Assembly: GCA_900538885.1 (NCBI GenBank)
Contig: UQAI01000002.1
Coordinates: forward strand, 22,425 to 86,424
Reading direction: 5' to 3'
Source of the DNA: an uncultured Mollicutes bacterium
GTDB lineage: Bacteria; Bacillota_I; Bacilli_A; ML615J-28; CAG-313
Length of the DNA: 64,000 nt
The position numbers and the translations under genes are program-made. How positions within the stretch are numbered: the first letter of the stretch is position 1; each line of letters starts with the position of its first letter. Of the stretch, positions 8,811-16,999 are shown piece by piece. The notes under the pieces are model-generated. The model did no database searches. It was not told the origin of the DNA and saw only the letters and a list, made by a program, of their open reading frames with translations.

Positions 8811-9435
8811 TAATTATATTTTTGAAAGAAAACTTCATGATGAAGGATACACCCTTATTGCGGGAGTTGATGAAGTAGGTCGTGGCCCATTAGCGGGTCC
8901 CGTAGCCGCAACAGCTATCATTATGCCTAAAGATTGCTATATTGAAGGAGTTACTGACTCTAAAAAAGTTTCACCCAAAAAACGAAAAGAATTAAAAAAC
9001 CAAATCTTAGAAAAAGCGATAGCCGTATCAACAATTTTTATAAATGAAAAAATAATTGATGAAGTAAATATTTATGAAGCTACCAAACTTGCAATGTATC
9101 AAGCAATAAATGAATTAGATCCTAAACCAGATTATGTTTTGATTGATGCAATGCCACTAGATTTAGATATTCCTCATGAATCAATTATTAAAGGTGATGA
9201 AAAGAGTTTCACAATTGCTTGTGCAAGTATTATTGCGAAAGAAGCAAGAGATGAACTTATGGATGAGTTTGATCAAAAATATCCTGAATATGATTTTAAA
9301 CAAAATAAAGGATATCCTACTAAAAAACATCGTAATGCCCTTCTTACTTATGGGGTAACTCCAATTCACCGTAGAACATATGGCCCAGTAAAAGTTGCCA
9401 TTCAAAAACAGATAGTAAATAAATATGAAAATTAA
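8791..9435 (+). CDS. rnhB: Ribonuclease HII
   Basis: A 214-residue RNase HII, which nicks RNA-DNA hybrids and removes misincorporated ribonucleotides. The signature GVDEVGRGPLAGPV carries the catalytic Asp27-Glu28 pair. Further metal-binding carboxylates are in VLIDAMPLD and in the EARDELMDEFD helix, and the typical KNKGYPTKKH-like stretch (QNKGYPTKKH) is present. Its start lies inside rbgA, so it is translationally coupled. A terminator follows. Confidence 0.95.
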   Translation: MKKVIIDNYIFERKLHDEGYTLIAGVDEVGRGPLAGPVAATAIIMPKDCYIEGVTDSKKVSPKKRKELKNQILEKAIAVSTIFINEKIIDEVNIYEATKLAMYQAINELDPKPDYVLIDAMPLDLDIPHESIIKGDEKSFTIACASIIAKEARDELMDEFDQKYPEYDFKQNKGYPTKKHRNALLTYGVTPIHRRTYGPVKVAIQKQIVNKYEN

Positions 9436-9486
9436 AACTAATGACTATGAGTTTATCATTAATTCTTAGGCATTAGTCTTTTTTGA
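9435..9486 (+). terminator. Intrinsic terminator after rnhB
   Basis: ACTAATG (9437-9443) pairs with CATTAGT (9471-9477), followed by CTTTTTT. The loop can form a small inner hairpin (ATGA/TCAT). Confidence 0.6.
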
Positions 9487-9508
9487 AAAAATTCGTTGAT
9501 TTATTCTA

Positions 9509-9537
9509 TTGACTAATAACAAAAAATATAGTATAAT
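9509..9537 (+). promoter_or_regulatory. Sigma-A promoter of the AAA/DUF4143 gene
   Basis: TTGACT (9509-9514), a 17-bp spacer and TATAAT (9532-9537), 53 bp ahead of the ATG. Confidence 0.8.
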
Positions 9538-9590
9538 TACTTTGGAAAAACATAACAATATATATTATTTCAAAATAGAGGGAAATACAT

Positions 9591-10880
9591 ATGAATTTAA
9601 TAAAGAGAGATCTATATCTTAAACAATTAATTAATAGAAAAGAAAATGGTTTAATTAAAATAATTACTGGTATAAGACGCTGTGGGAAAAGCTATTTGCT
9701 ATTTAAAATTTTTTACAACTATTTAATTGAATTAGGAATAAAAGAAGATAATATTATTACACTTGCTTTGGATGATGATAAGAACCGTGAATATCGTAAT
9801 CCTGATAAACTTTCTGATTATTTATATTCAAGAATTACAAATAAGAACGAAATGTTCTATATTTTTTTGGATGAGATTCAATTTGCATTTAGTTTTAAAA
9901 ATAATGATGATGGTTACTCTCGTGTATATGGAATTTTAAATGGCCTACTACGTTTGGATAATGTTGATATTTATGTTACAGGTTCTAATTCCAAATTCTT
10001 ATCTTCTGATATTATGACCGAGTTTAGAGACCGTGGCGATGAAGTGCGAGTTTATCCGTTATCTTTTTCTGAATTTTATTCATCAAATCTTTGGAATGAT
10101 AAATATGAAGCCTGGAATGAGTATACTAGGTTTGGTGGATTACCTATGATATTAACTAAAAAAACCGATGATGAAAAGAGCAATTATTTAAAGAATTTGT
10201 TGAATAAGACTTACATTCAAGATGTAATAGAAAGAAATAATTTGAAAGGAAATAACATAATTGATACGCTAGTTGATATACTTGCTTCATCAATTGGTTC
10301 ATTGACAAACCCGACAAAACTTGCAAGAACTTTTGCATCAAATAATATTAAAACCACCGATGTAACGCTAGCAACTTATATAGATTATTTAATTGATGCT
10401 TTTATGATTAACAAGGCTCAAAGATACGATATAAAAGGGAAAAAATATATTGATTCGCCTTTTAAATTTTATTTTACAGATATTGGAATTCGTAATTGTC
10501 GATTAAATTATCGCCAACAAGAGCCAACACATATAATGGAAAATATAATTTATAATGAACTATTAATTCGTGGTTATAATGTCGATGTTGGTATAATAGA
10601 GCATACAACAAGAAATAAAGAAGGTAAACAAAAGAATATTCAACAAGAAGTTGATTTTATTTGTAATACTGCAGATAATCGTTATTATATTCAATCAGCA
10701 TTTTCAATACCTAATGAAGAAAAAATGATTCAAGAAACATCGCAGTTAGATAAAATTGGTGATTCATTTAAAAAAATAATTATAACCCAAGATTTAGGTA
10801 AACCATGGCGTACTGATAAGGGCTATTTAGTTATTAATATTTTAGATTTCTTATTAAATCCATCTAGTTTAGATATATAA
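9591..10880 (+). CDS. AAA family ATPase with DUF4143 domain
   Basis: A 429-residue protein of the AAA_14 plus DUF4143 type. The N-terminal P-loop is GIRRCGKS (residues 27-34), followed by a Walker B-like FLDEIQ and an arginine-finger/sensor stretch VTGSNSKFL. The C-terminal half has the DUF4143 pattern, including a FYFTDIGIRN-type motif, ENIIYNELLIRGY, and a degraded nuclease-like EVDFIC segment. These single-gene ATPases are abundant and often horizontally moved in gut bacteria; their role is not established, although links to toxin-antitoxin or conflict systems have been suggested. The gene has its own promoter and terminators on both sides. It sits between rnhB and topA, where many Bacilli carry dprA, so it is probably an insertion. 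Confidence 0.85.
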   Translation: MNLIKRDLYLKQLINRKENGLIKIITGIRRCGKSYLLFKIFYNYLIELGIKEDNIITLALDDDKNREYRNPDKLSDYLYSRITNKNEMFYIFLDEIQFAFSFKNNDDGYSRVYGILNGLLRLDNVDIYVTGSNSKFLSSDIMTEFRDRGDEVRVYPLSFSEFYSSNLWNDKYEAWNEYTRFGGLPMILTKKTDDEKSNYLKNLLNKTYIQDVIERNNLKGNNIIDTLVDILASSIGSLTNPTKLARTFASNNIKTTDVTLATYIDYLIDAFMINKAQRYDIKGKKYIDSPFKFYFTDIGIRNCRLNYRQQEPTHIMENIIYNELLIRGYNVDVGIIEHTTRNKEGKQKNIQQEVDFICNTADNRYYIQSAFSIPNEEKMIQETSQLDKIGDSFKKIIITQDLGKPWRTDKGYLVINILDFLLNPSSLDI

Positions 10881-10897
10881 TAAAAATTAAAATAAGG

Positions 10898-10932
10898 CAT
10901 TCAAGTAACTACAATTACTTGAATGGTTTATC
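10898..10932 (+). terminator. Hairpin terminator after the AAA/DUF4143 gene
   Basis: A perfect 11-bp stem: CATTCAAGTAA (10898-10908) and TTACTTGAATG (10915-10925) with a 6-nt loop. The T-tract is weak (GTTTATCTT). Confidence 0.6.
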
Positions 10933-10965
10933 TTATAAAAATTGGCACAATATGGTAGCTTTTTC

Positions 10966-10994
10966 TTGACAACTAAAATTCTAAATGATATAAT
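10966..10994 (+). promoter_or_regulatory. Consensus sigma-A promoter of topA
   Basis: TTGACA (10966-10971), a 17-bp spacer and TATAAT (10989-10994): an exact match to consensus, 30 bp ahead of the start codon. Confidence 0.92.
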
Positions 10995-11024
10995 TTTTTC
11001 TAGAAAAATAGAGGTGGAAGGATA

Positions 11025-13145
11025 ATGAAATTACTAATTGTGGAATCACCAGCAAAATGTAAAACAATTGCCAATTATTTAGGGGATGAATATAAAGTAG
11101 ATTCCAGTATTGGTCACATTCGTGATTTAAAAATTAAAGGTAAAGGTGGATTTGGAGTTGATATTGAAAATAATTTTCAACCTGAATATTCAATTTTACA
11201 AGATAAAATGGAAGTAGTTAAACACTTAAAACAAGATGCGGATGCGGCAGAGCACGTATATCTTGCAACCGACCCCGACCGTGAAGGCGAGGCAATCAGC
11301 TGGCATTTAAGTGAAGTGTTAAACGAACCTAAAGAAAAAGTATCACGTATTGTTTTTAATGAAATTACTAAATCAGCTGTAACTAAGGCTATTAAAAATG
11401 ACCGTCAAATTAATATGGATTTAGTACATTCTCAAGAATCAAGAAGAATCCTTGATAGAATTATCGGCTTTAGATTATCAGGCTTATTACAACAAAAAAT
11501 TGGCTCTAAATCAGCTGGTCGTGTACAATCAGTAGCCTTAAAATTGATTGTTGATCGTGAAAGAGAAATAGAAGCATTTGATAAACAAGAATATTGGGAC
11601 TTATATGCTAATTTAAAGAAAAATGTAAACAATAATGAATTTTTGTTAAAAGCTAAATTCATTGGAACTAAAGATGAAAAGATAGATCTAAAAAATGAAG
11701 ATGATGTTAATAAAGTTATTGAAAGAATAAACGATGGTGAATATGTTGTTGATGAGATAAATAAGAAAGTTCGTGCTCGTCCTTCTAAACCTCCATTCAT
11801 TACTTCAACCCTTCAACAAGATGCAGGTGTTAAATATAATTATAATGCGAAAAGAGTAATGAGCATTGCCCAAAAACTTTATGAAGGTGTTGAACTAGGC
11901 AGTGAACGTGTTGGTTTAATTACCTACATGCGTACTGACTCAATTCGTTTATCTGATGAGTTTATAGATAGTGTTAAAACATATATCACAGATAAATATG
12001 GTGAAAAGTATTATAAAGGAATGAAAAAGGCTGGACAAAAAGGCAAGAATATTCAAGATGCCCATGAAGCTATTCGTCCCACTAATATTAACAGAACTCC
12101 AGAAAGTGTAAAAAAATATTTACCTGCTGATGAGTTTAAGCTTTATTCATTAATTTATAATCGCGCTCTTGCATCATTAATGAGTGATGCTAGTATTGAA
12201 AACACAACTGTTGATGTATTAAATCATGAATATTTATTTAATCTAACTGGTGAAAAAGTCTTATTCAACGGTTTTCTTGCGGTATACGAAGAATCAAGCC
12301 TTGATGATGAAGAAAAAATAGAAGGCCTACCTGAGTTTACTAAAGGTGAAGTTCTTGAATTAATTGAACTACATAAAGAACAAAAGTTTACAGCTCCTCC
12401 ATATCGTTATACTGAAGCTAGACTTATTAGAAAAATGGAAGAACTAGGAATTGGTCGTCCTTCAACTTATGCCTTAACAATGGAAACACTAAGGGCTAGA
12501 GGCTATGTTAGTATGGAAAAAAGAACCTTTGTTCCAACACCTCAAGGTAGACTTACAGTGGAACAATTAGAAAAATTCTTTTCTGAAATTATTAACGTTA
12601 AATACACTGCGGAAATGGAAAATACCTTAGATGAAATTGCGGCAGGAAAAACTGTATGGTATGAAGAACTAAAGAAATTCTATGATATGTTTGCACCATT
12701 AATTGAGAATGCTCGTGATAATATGGTTAAAATATATCCAAAGATGACTGATGAGACTTGTCCAGTATGTGGACTTCCACTTCTTATTCGTCGTGGCCCA
12801 TATGGTGAGTTTACCGCATGTTCAGGTTACCCTCATTGCAAGTTTATCAAGAAAAAAGAAAAAGCGGAACCTGTATCAACTGGCGTTATTTGTCCAGTAT
12901 GTGGTGAAGGTGAAATTGTTGAACGTATTAGTGCAAGAGGAAGATCAAAGGGTACAAAATTCTATGCTTGTAGTAGATATCCAAAATGCAAAGCAACTTA
13001 CTCAGGAATCCCTCAAAAAGAGAAATGCGAAGTGTGTGGAGCCCCAATGATTGACGATAATGGTACCATTAGATGTGGTAATGAGCACTGCAAAACTAAT
13101 GAAGCATTGCATAAAGTCCGTACAAGAAAACAAAAAATAGAATAA
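11025..13145 (+). CDS. topA: DNA topoisomerase I (type IA)
   Basis: A 706-residue type IA topoisomerase that relaxes negative supercoils. The TOPRIM domain starts at the N-terminus (LLIVESPAKCKTI, then the acidic ATDPDREGEAI). The catalytic Tyr301 lies in GLITYMRTDS. The C-terminus has three four-cysteine zinc-ribbon modules: CPVCGLP...CSGYPHC, CPVCGEG...CSRYPKC, and a shorter CEVCGAP...CGNEHC. The third finger is reduced. It has a strong promoter of its own and ends at a terminator-like hairpin. No dprA gene precedes it. Confidence 0.97.
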   Translation: MKLLIVESPAKCKTIANYLGDEYKVDSSIGHIRDLKIKGKGGFGVDIENNFQPEYSILQDKMEVVKHLKQDADAAEHVYLATDPDREGEAISWHLSEVLNEPKEKVSRIVFNEITKSAVTKAIKNDRQINMDLVHSQESRRILDRIIGFRLSGLLQQKIGSKSAGRVQSVALKLIVDREREIEAFDKQEYWDLYANLKKNVNNNEFLLKAKFIGTKDEKIDLKNEDDVNKVIERINDGEYVVDEINKKVRARPSKPPFITSTLQQDAGVKYNYNAKRVMSIAQKLYEGVELGSERVGLITYMRTDSIRLSDEFIDSVKTYITDKYGEKYYKGMKKAGQKGKNIQDAHEAIRPTNINRTPESVKKYLPADEFKLYSLIYNRALASLMSDASIENTTVDVLNHEYLFNLTGEKVLFNGFLAVYEESSLDDEEKIEGLPEFTKGEVLELIELHKEQKFTAPPYRYTEARLIRKMEELGIGRPSTYALTMETLRARGYVSMEKRTFVPTPQGRLTVEQLEKFFSEIINVKYTAEMENTLDEIAAGKTVWYEELKKFYDMFAPLIENARDNMVKIYPKMTDETCPVCGLPLLIRRGPYGEFTACSGYPHCKFIKKKEKAEPVSTGVICPVCGEGEIVERISARGRSKGTKFYACSRYPKCKATYSGIPQKEKCEVCGAPMIDDNGTIRCGNEHCKTNEALHKVRTRKQKIE

Positions 13146-13170
13146 AAAATAAAAAAATGTCGAAAAAGTG

Positions 13171-13200
13171 AGAGAAAATACTTGATTTTTCTCTTTCTTT
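13171..13200 (+). terminator. Terminator-like hairpin after topA
   Basis: AGAGAAAA (13171-13178) pairs with TTTTCTCT (13187-13194), followed by TTCTTT. It overlaps the -35 element of the next promoter. Confidence 0.5.
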
Positions 13201-13210
13201 GTGCTATAAT
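13182..13210 (+). promoter_or_regulatory. Sigma-A promoter of a putative small RNA
   Basis: TTGATT (13182-13187), a 17-bp spacer and TATAAT (13205-13210). No open reading frame begins downstream before a strong terminator. Confidence 0.75.
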
Positions 13211-13215
13211 GTTTA

Positions 13216-13308
13216 TGTAACGTTGTGTTACACATATCCCCTACAAGTTGTGGTTTATCCACAATCCCTTCCTATCAGGTGGTATCCCCCCACCTGATTT
13301 TGTTTTGT
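13216..13308 (+). ncRNA. Putative small non-coding RNA of about 90 nt, family unknown
   Basis: A promoter is followed by three hairpins and no coding frame. Hairpin 1 is TGTAAC/GTTACA (13216-13232). Hairpin 2 is TTGTGG/CCACAA (13248-13264). Hairpin 3 is a 9-bp GC-rich stem ATCAGGTGG/CCACCTGAT (13274-13298) followed by TTTTGTTTTGTT, a textbook intrinsic terminator. C-rich single-stranded stretches (ATCCCCTA and ATCCCTTCC) lie between the hairpins. It precedes ftsY-ylxM-ffh, but the GGAAG...AGCA core of SRP RNA is absent, so it is not SRP RNA. It is too short for 6S RNA or tmRNA. The promoter-to-terminator structure is seen directly; that it is a functional RNA is inference. Confidence 0.55.
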
Positions 13309-13334
13309 TAATAATTTTATGATATCATTATACA

Positions 13335-13380
13335 CGAAAGTTCTTTAATATAAATAGTATTAAAGGACTTTTTTCTTTTC
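13335..13380 (+). terminator. Second hairpin terminator ahead of ftsY
   Basis: AGTTCTTTAATA pairs with TATTAAAGGACT (12 bp, one G-U) followed by TTTTTTC. No gene lies between this and the preceding terminator, so it would back up termination of the small RNA. Confidence 0.6.
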
Positions 13381-13387
13381 CAAATTC

Positions 13388-13416
13388 TTGAAAAAATATG
13401 AATAATATAGTATAAT
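13388..13416 (+). promoter_or_regulatory. Sigma-A promoter of the ftsY operon
   Basis: TTGAAA (13388-13393), a 17-bp spacer and TATAAT (13411-13416), 25 bp ahead of the ftsY ATG. Confidence 0.82.
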
Positions 13417-13441
13417 ACATTAGAAAGTAGAGGTGCCATAT

Positions 13442-14422
13442 ATGGGTCTATTTGATTTTCTTAAAAAGAAACCTAAAGATGATAAATCTAAAAAGTATAA
13501 TATAGGAATGAAAAAAACCAGAAAAGGCTTATTAGGTAAACTAAAAGCCGTACTATCAGGATATAATGAAGTTACAGAAGATTTATTTGATGATCTAACT
13601 GATGCTTTTATCATGGCTGATATTGGTGTTGAAACTACACTTGATTTTATTGACGCATTAAAAGAAGATGAACGTGTAAAAAATGTAAAAAATGCAATGG
13701 AATTACAACCAATTATTGTTGATAAAATGTTTGAACTTTATTTAAAAAATGAACTTGTTAACAATAATTTAAATATTAATCCTAATGGATTATCAGTCTT
13801 TTTATTTGTTGGTGTTAATGGTGTTGGTAAAACCACTACGATTGCGAAAATAGCATATCGACTAAAGAACCAAGGAAAGAAAGTTTTACTTGCGGCGGGA
13901 GATACATTTAGAGCTGGAGCTATTGATCAACTTCAAGTATGGGCTAGTCGTATTGGTGTTGATATTGTAACAAAGGTAAGTGGATCTGATCCATCAAGTG
14001 TAATTTATGATGCCATCATAAAAGCCAAAGCAGAAAAATATGATGTTTTATTATGTGATACAGCTGGAAGACTTCAAAATAAAGTAAACCTAATGAAAGA
14101 ACTTGAGAAAATGAATAAAGTAATTTCTCGTGAAGTTGAAAATGGACCACAGGAAACACTACTTGTTATTGACGCAACAACTGGTCAAAATGGTTTATCT
14201 CAAGCTGAAGCCTTTATGGAAGTAACAAATATTACTGGTGTTATCCTTACTAAACTTGATGGTACAAGTAAAGGCGGAATTGTTCTTGCGATAAGAGATA
14301 AATATAATATTCCTATTAAAATGGTAGGTCTTGGTGAAAAAATGGAAGACCTTGAGTATTTTGACTTAGAAGATTATATTGGTGGATTATTTATTGCGAG
14401 TGAAGATGATGAAGATGAATGA
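13442..14422 (+). CDS. ftsY: Signal recognition particle receptor FtsY
   Basis: A 326-residue SRP receptor GTPase that docks ribosome-SRP complexes to the Sec translocon. It begins MGLFDFLKKK, with almost no acidic A domain, then the NG domain. G1 is GVNGVGKTT, the AGDTFRAGA and DTAGRLQ motifs follow, and TKLDGTSKGG is G4. I use the ATG at 13442; AGAGGTG lies just upstream, and the GTG at 13433 falls within that site. The last 8 bases overlap ylxM. Confidence 0.96.
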   Translation: MGLFDFLKKKPKDDKSKKYNIGMKKTRKGLLGKLKAVLSGYNEVTEDLFDDLTDAFIMADIGVETTLDFIDALKEDERVKNVKNAMELQPIIVDKMFELYLKNELVNNNLNINPNGLSVFLFVGVNGVGKTTTIAKIAYRLKNQGKKVLLAAGDTFRAGAIDQLQVWASRIGVDIVTKVSGSDPSSVIYDAIIKAKAEKYDVLLCDTAGRLQNKVNLMKELEKMNKVISREVENGPQETLLVIDATTGQNGLSQAEAFMEVTNITGVILTKLDGTSKGGIVLAIRDKYNIPIKMVGLGEKMEDLEYFDLEDYIGGLFIASEDDEDE

Positions 14423-14735
14423 TTTAGAAAAAAAAGATTATTATAATACCCTATATGGTTATTATAAAACATTACTAACTGACAAACAACAAAGCATCTT
14501 TTCAAGTTACTATGAAGAAGACTATAGCCTTAGTGAAATAGCTGAAAACCTGGAGGTTAGTCGAAATGCAGTTTGGGATACTTTAAAAAAAGTAATTGAT
14601 AAGTTAGAAGAATATGAAAAGAAATTAGAACTTTATGAATTTGATTTAAAGTTGGAAGAATACTTAAAAAAATTAGAAAAATGTACTAATGAAGATGGTT
14701 TAAAAATCATTGAAGAAATTAGAGAAATGGAGTAG
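14415..14735 (+). CDS. ylxM: SRP-associated helix-turn-helix protein YlxM (UPF0122)
   Basis: A 106-residue small helical protein with a sigma-region-4-like helix-turn-helix (SLSEIAENLEVSRNAVWDTL) and a long charged coiled coil after it. The family sits next to ffh in Firmicutes and is thought to act with SRP; the YlxM homologue in streptococci stimulates SRP GTPase activity. The start MNDLEKKD overlaps the end of ftsY. A longer frame beginning at 14379 would overlap ftsY far more and lacks the family N-terminus. Confidence 0.9.
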   Translation: MNDLEKKDYYNTLYGYYKTLLTDKQQSIFSSYYEEDYSLSEIAENLEVSRNAVWDTLKKVIDKLEEYEKKLELYEFDLKLEEYLKKLEKCTNEDGLKIIEEIREME

Positions 14736-14738
14736 TGT

Positions 14739-16145
14739 ATGCCATTTGAGAGTTTATCCGATCGAATTCAAATGTCGCTTAGACGTTTAACGGGTCGTGG
14801 CAAAATTAATGAAAAAGATATAGATGAGGCAATGCGGGAGATTAGAGTCTCTCTACTTGAAGCCGATGTTAACTATAAAATAGTAAAACAATTTATCGCG
14901 GATATAAAAGAAAAAGCCTTAGGTGAAAGAGTTATGAAGTCTCTTACCCCTGGCGATCAAGTTGTTAAAATAGTTTATGAAGAACTAGTAAAATTAATGG
15001 GCGAAGAAGCCGTTCCAATTAATTTGAAAAAATCAGGTACAAGTGTCATACTTATGGCTGGTTTACAAGGTAGTGGTAAAACCACTCATGCTGGTAAACT
15101 CGCATTATATTTACGCAAGAATAACAATTTAAAACCATTACTTGTTGCTGCTGACGTTTATCGTCCTGCCGCAATCAATCAATTGGTTCAACTTGGTAAA
15201 CAACTTGACATAGAAGTATTCCAAATGGGAATTTTAACTAAACCTCAAGTAATAGTTAAAAAAGCGTTAGAATACGCAAGATTAAACAATTTTAATTTAG
15301 TAATCATTGATACCGCTGGACGTTTACAAATTGATGAAGCTTTAATGCAAGAATTAGTTGATATTAAAGAAATTGCTCATCCTGATGAAATCTTACTAAC
15401 AATTGATGCGATGACTGGTCAAGATGCTGTTAATGTTGCATCAACTTTCCATGATAAATTAGATGTTACAGGATGCCTACTAACTAAACTTGATAGTGAC
15501 ACTCGTGGTGGTGCTGCTCTGTCAATTAGATATATGACTAATATCCCAATTAAATTTGTAGGTATGGGTGAAAAACTAGATCAACTTGAAGTATTCCATC
15601 CAGACCGTATGGCTAAACGTATTCTTGGTATGGGTGATGTATTATCATTCATTGAAAAAGCAACGGCAAATATTGATGAAGATGATGCCATGAAACTTGC
15701 TGAAAGAATTCAAAAAGGCTTATTTAATTATAATGATTTCTTAGATCAAATTAAAACAATTAAAAAAATGGGTTCATTAAAAGGTTTACTTGGTTTAATT
15801 CCAGGAATTGGTTCAAAAATAAGAAACCTTAATATTGATGATAAACAATTTGTTTTCATTGAAGCTATCATTGGTTCAATGACTAAAGAAGAAAGAAAAA
15901 ACCCAGATTTAATTAATAAGAGTCATTCACGTAAATCGAGAATTGCCAATGGTTCAGGTAGAACATATCAAGAAATCAACAACTTGACTAAACGTTTTGA
16001 AGATATGAAAAAACAAATGGAAAGCATGTCAAAAATGGATGAAGACCAAATGGAAAAAATGTCAAAAGGTCAAGCACCAATGCCAATGCCTAAGATGAAG
16101 GCTAAAAAAGGTAAAGGAAAGAATAAAGGAGGCTTCCGTATTTAG
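14739..16145 (+). CDS. ffh: Signal recognition particle protein Ffh (SRP54)
   Basis: A 468-residue SRP GTPase that binds signal peptides and SRP RNA. The N domain (about 1-90) is followed by the G domain with GLQGSGKTT, AADVYRPAA, DTAGRLQ and TKLDSDTRGG. The M domain starts near residue 300, has GLIPGIG and the RNA-binding SRKSRIANGSG, and ends in a Met/Lys-rich tail. It starts 3 bp after ylxM, so ftsY, ylxM and ffh form one operon. The last codons are part of the terminator. Confidence 0.97.
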   Translation: MPFESLSDRIQMSLRRLTGRGKINEKDIDEAMREIRVSLLEADVNYKIVKQFIADIKEKALGERVMKSLTPGDQVVKIVYEELVKLMGEEAVPINLKKSGTSVILMAGLQGSGKTTHAGKLALYLRKNNNLKPLLVAADVYRPAAINQLVQLGKQLDIEVFQMGILTKPQVIVKKALEYARLNNFNLVIIDTAGRLQIDEALMQELVDIKEIAHPDEILLTIDAMTGQDAVNVASTFHDKLDVTGCLLTKLDSDTRGGAALSIRYMTNIPIKFVGMGEKLDQLEVFHPDRMAKRILGMGDVLSFIEKATANIDEDDAMKLAERIQKGLFNYNDFLDQIKTIKKMGSLKGLLGLIPGIGSKIRNLNIDDKQFVFIEAIIGSMTKEERKNPDLINKSHSRKSRIANGSGRTYQEINNLTKRFEDMKKQMESMSKMDEDQMEKMSKGQAPMPMPKMKAKKGKGKNKGGFRI

Positions 16146-16158
16146 GAAGTCTTTTTTA
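16130..16158 (+). terminator. Intrinsic terminator overlapping the end of ffh
   Basis: GGCTTCC (16131-16137) pairs with GGAAGTC (16145-16151, one G-U), followed by TTTTTT. The stop codon is in the loop. Confidence 0.7.
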
Positions 16159-16165
16159 CAGCGAA

Positions 16166-16200
16166 ATTTAATTGACTGTTAGTCAGTTAAATTATATAAT
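16166..16200 (+). promoter_or_regulatory. Sigma-A promoter with a TetR-like operator over its -35 element
   Basis: TTGACT (16172-16177), a 17-bp spacer and TATAAT (16195-16200). A 12-bp inverted repeat, ATTTAATTGACT (16166-16177) and AGTCAGTTAAAT (16181-16192) separated by GTT, covers the -35 and part of the spacer. The TGACT-n-AGTCA type of palindrome is typical of TetR-family operators. The regulator is not in this window. Confidence 0.65.
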
Positions 16201-16206
16201 GATAGT

Positions 16207-16358
16207 ATGAAATACAATAACAGTTATACTAATAATTATACATATATGACTAATTCACTTAGAGATTTAAAATTGATAGATCCAAACATTAATTTTGTGG
16301 AAGGATTATTAAATAAAAGTGTAAAAGCTCATATAGAATATTTAGTGGGAAAAACAAA

Positions 16359-16362
<4 letters not shown>
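16207..16362 (+). CDS. Small ORF, 51 residues, possible transposase N-terminal remnant
   Basis: It begins 7 bp after the -10 element of the preceding promoter without a recognisable ribosome binding site. It ends in ATGA overlap with the aldo/keto reductase pseudogene. The stretch SLRDLKLIDPNINFVEG resembles, from memory, the N-terminus of ISL3-type transposases (LxxKDPNI), but the zinc-binding cysteines that should follow are absent. I am unsure whether it is translated. Confidence 0.3.
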
Positions 16363-16891
<529 letters not shown>

Positions 16892-16894
16892 TAA

Positions 16895-16950
16895 AAAAAC
16901 TATATAGTAAATTAGAAACAGATCTAATTTATCATATAGTTTTTCTTGTT
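16895..16950. terminator. Bidirectional terminator between the AKR pseudogene and ruvA
   Basis: A long stem made of AAAACTATAT plus TAAATTAGA pairs with TCTAATTTA plus ATATAGTTTT, with a 2x2 internal loop. A-tracts and T-tracts flank it, so it can act in both directions. Confidence 0.7.
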
Positions 16951-16999
16951 GTAAATAAGTTTAAAAAAATACCAATTTAGTGTATAATGTAATAGATGA

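Noticed and set aside
11432..11800. A long antisense open frame inside topA, and similar antisense frames in rpoB, rpoC, rplL and pfkA
   Set aside because: They are opposite well-conserved genes, have no ribosome binding sites and no recognisable protein features. They arise from codon bias.
13255..13263. A perfect DnaA-box sequence TTATCCACA
   Set aside because: Only one clear box is present, it lies within hairpin 2 of the putative small RNA, and dnaA or dnaN are not nearby. An origin is not supported.
13216..13308. SRP (4.5S) RNA gene, suggested by the position before ftsY and ffh
   Set aside because: The conserved GGAAG...AGCA asymmetric-loop core is absent and the fold is three separate hairpins rather than one long hairpin.
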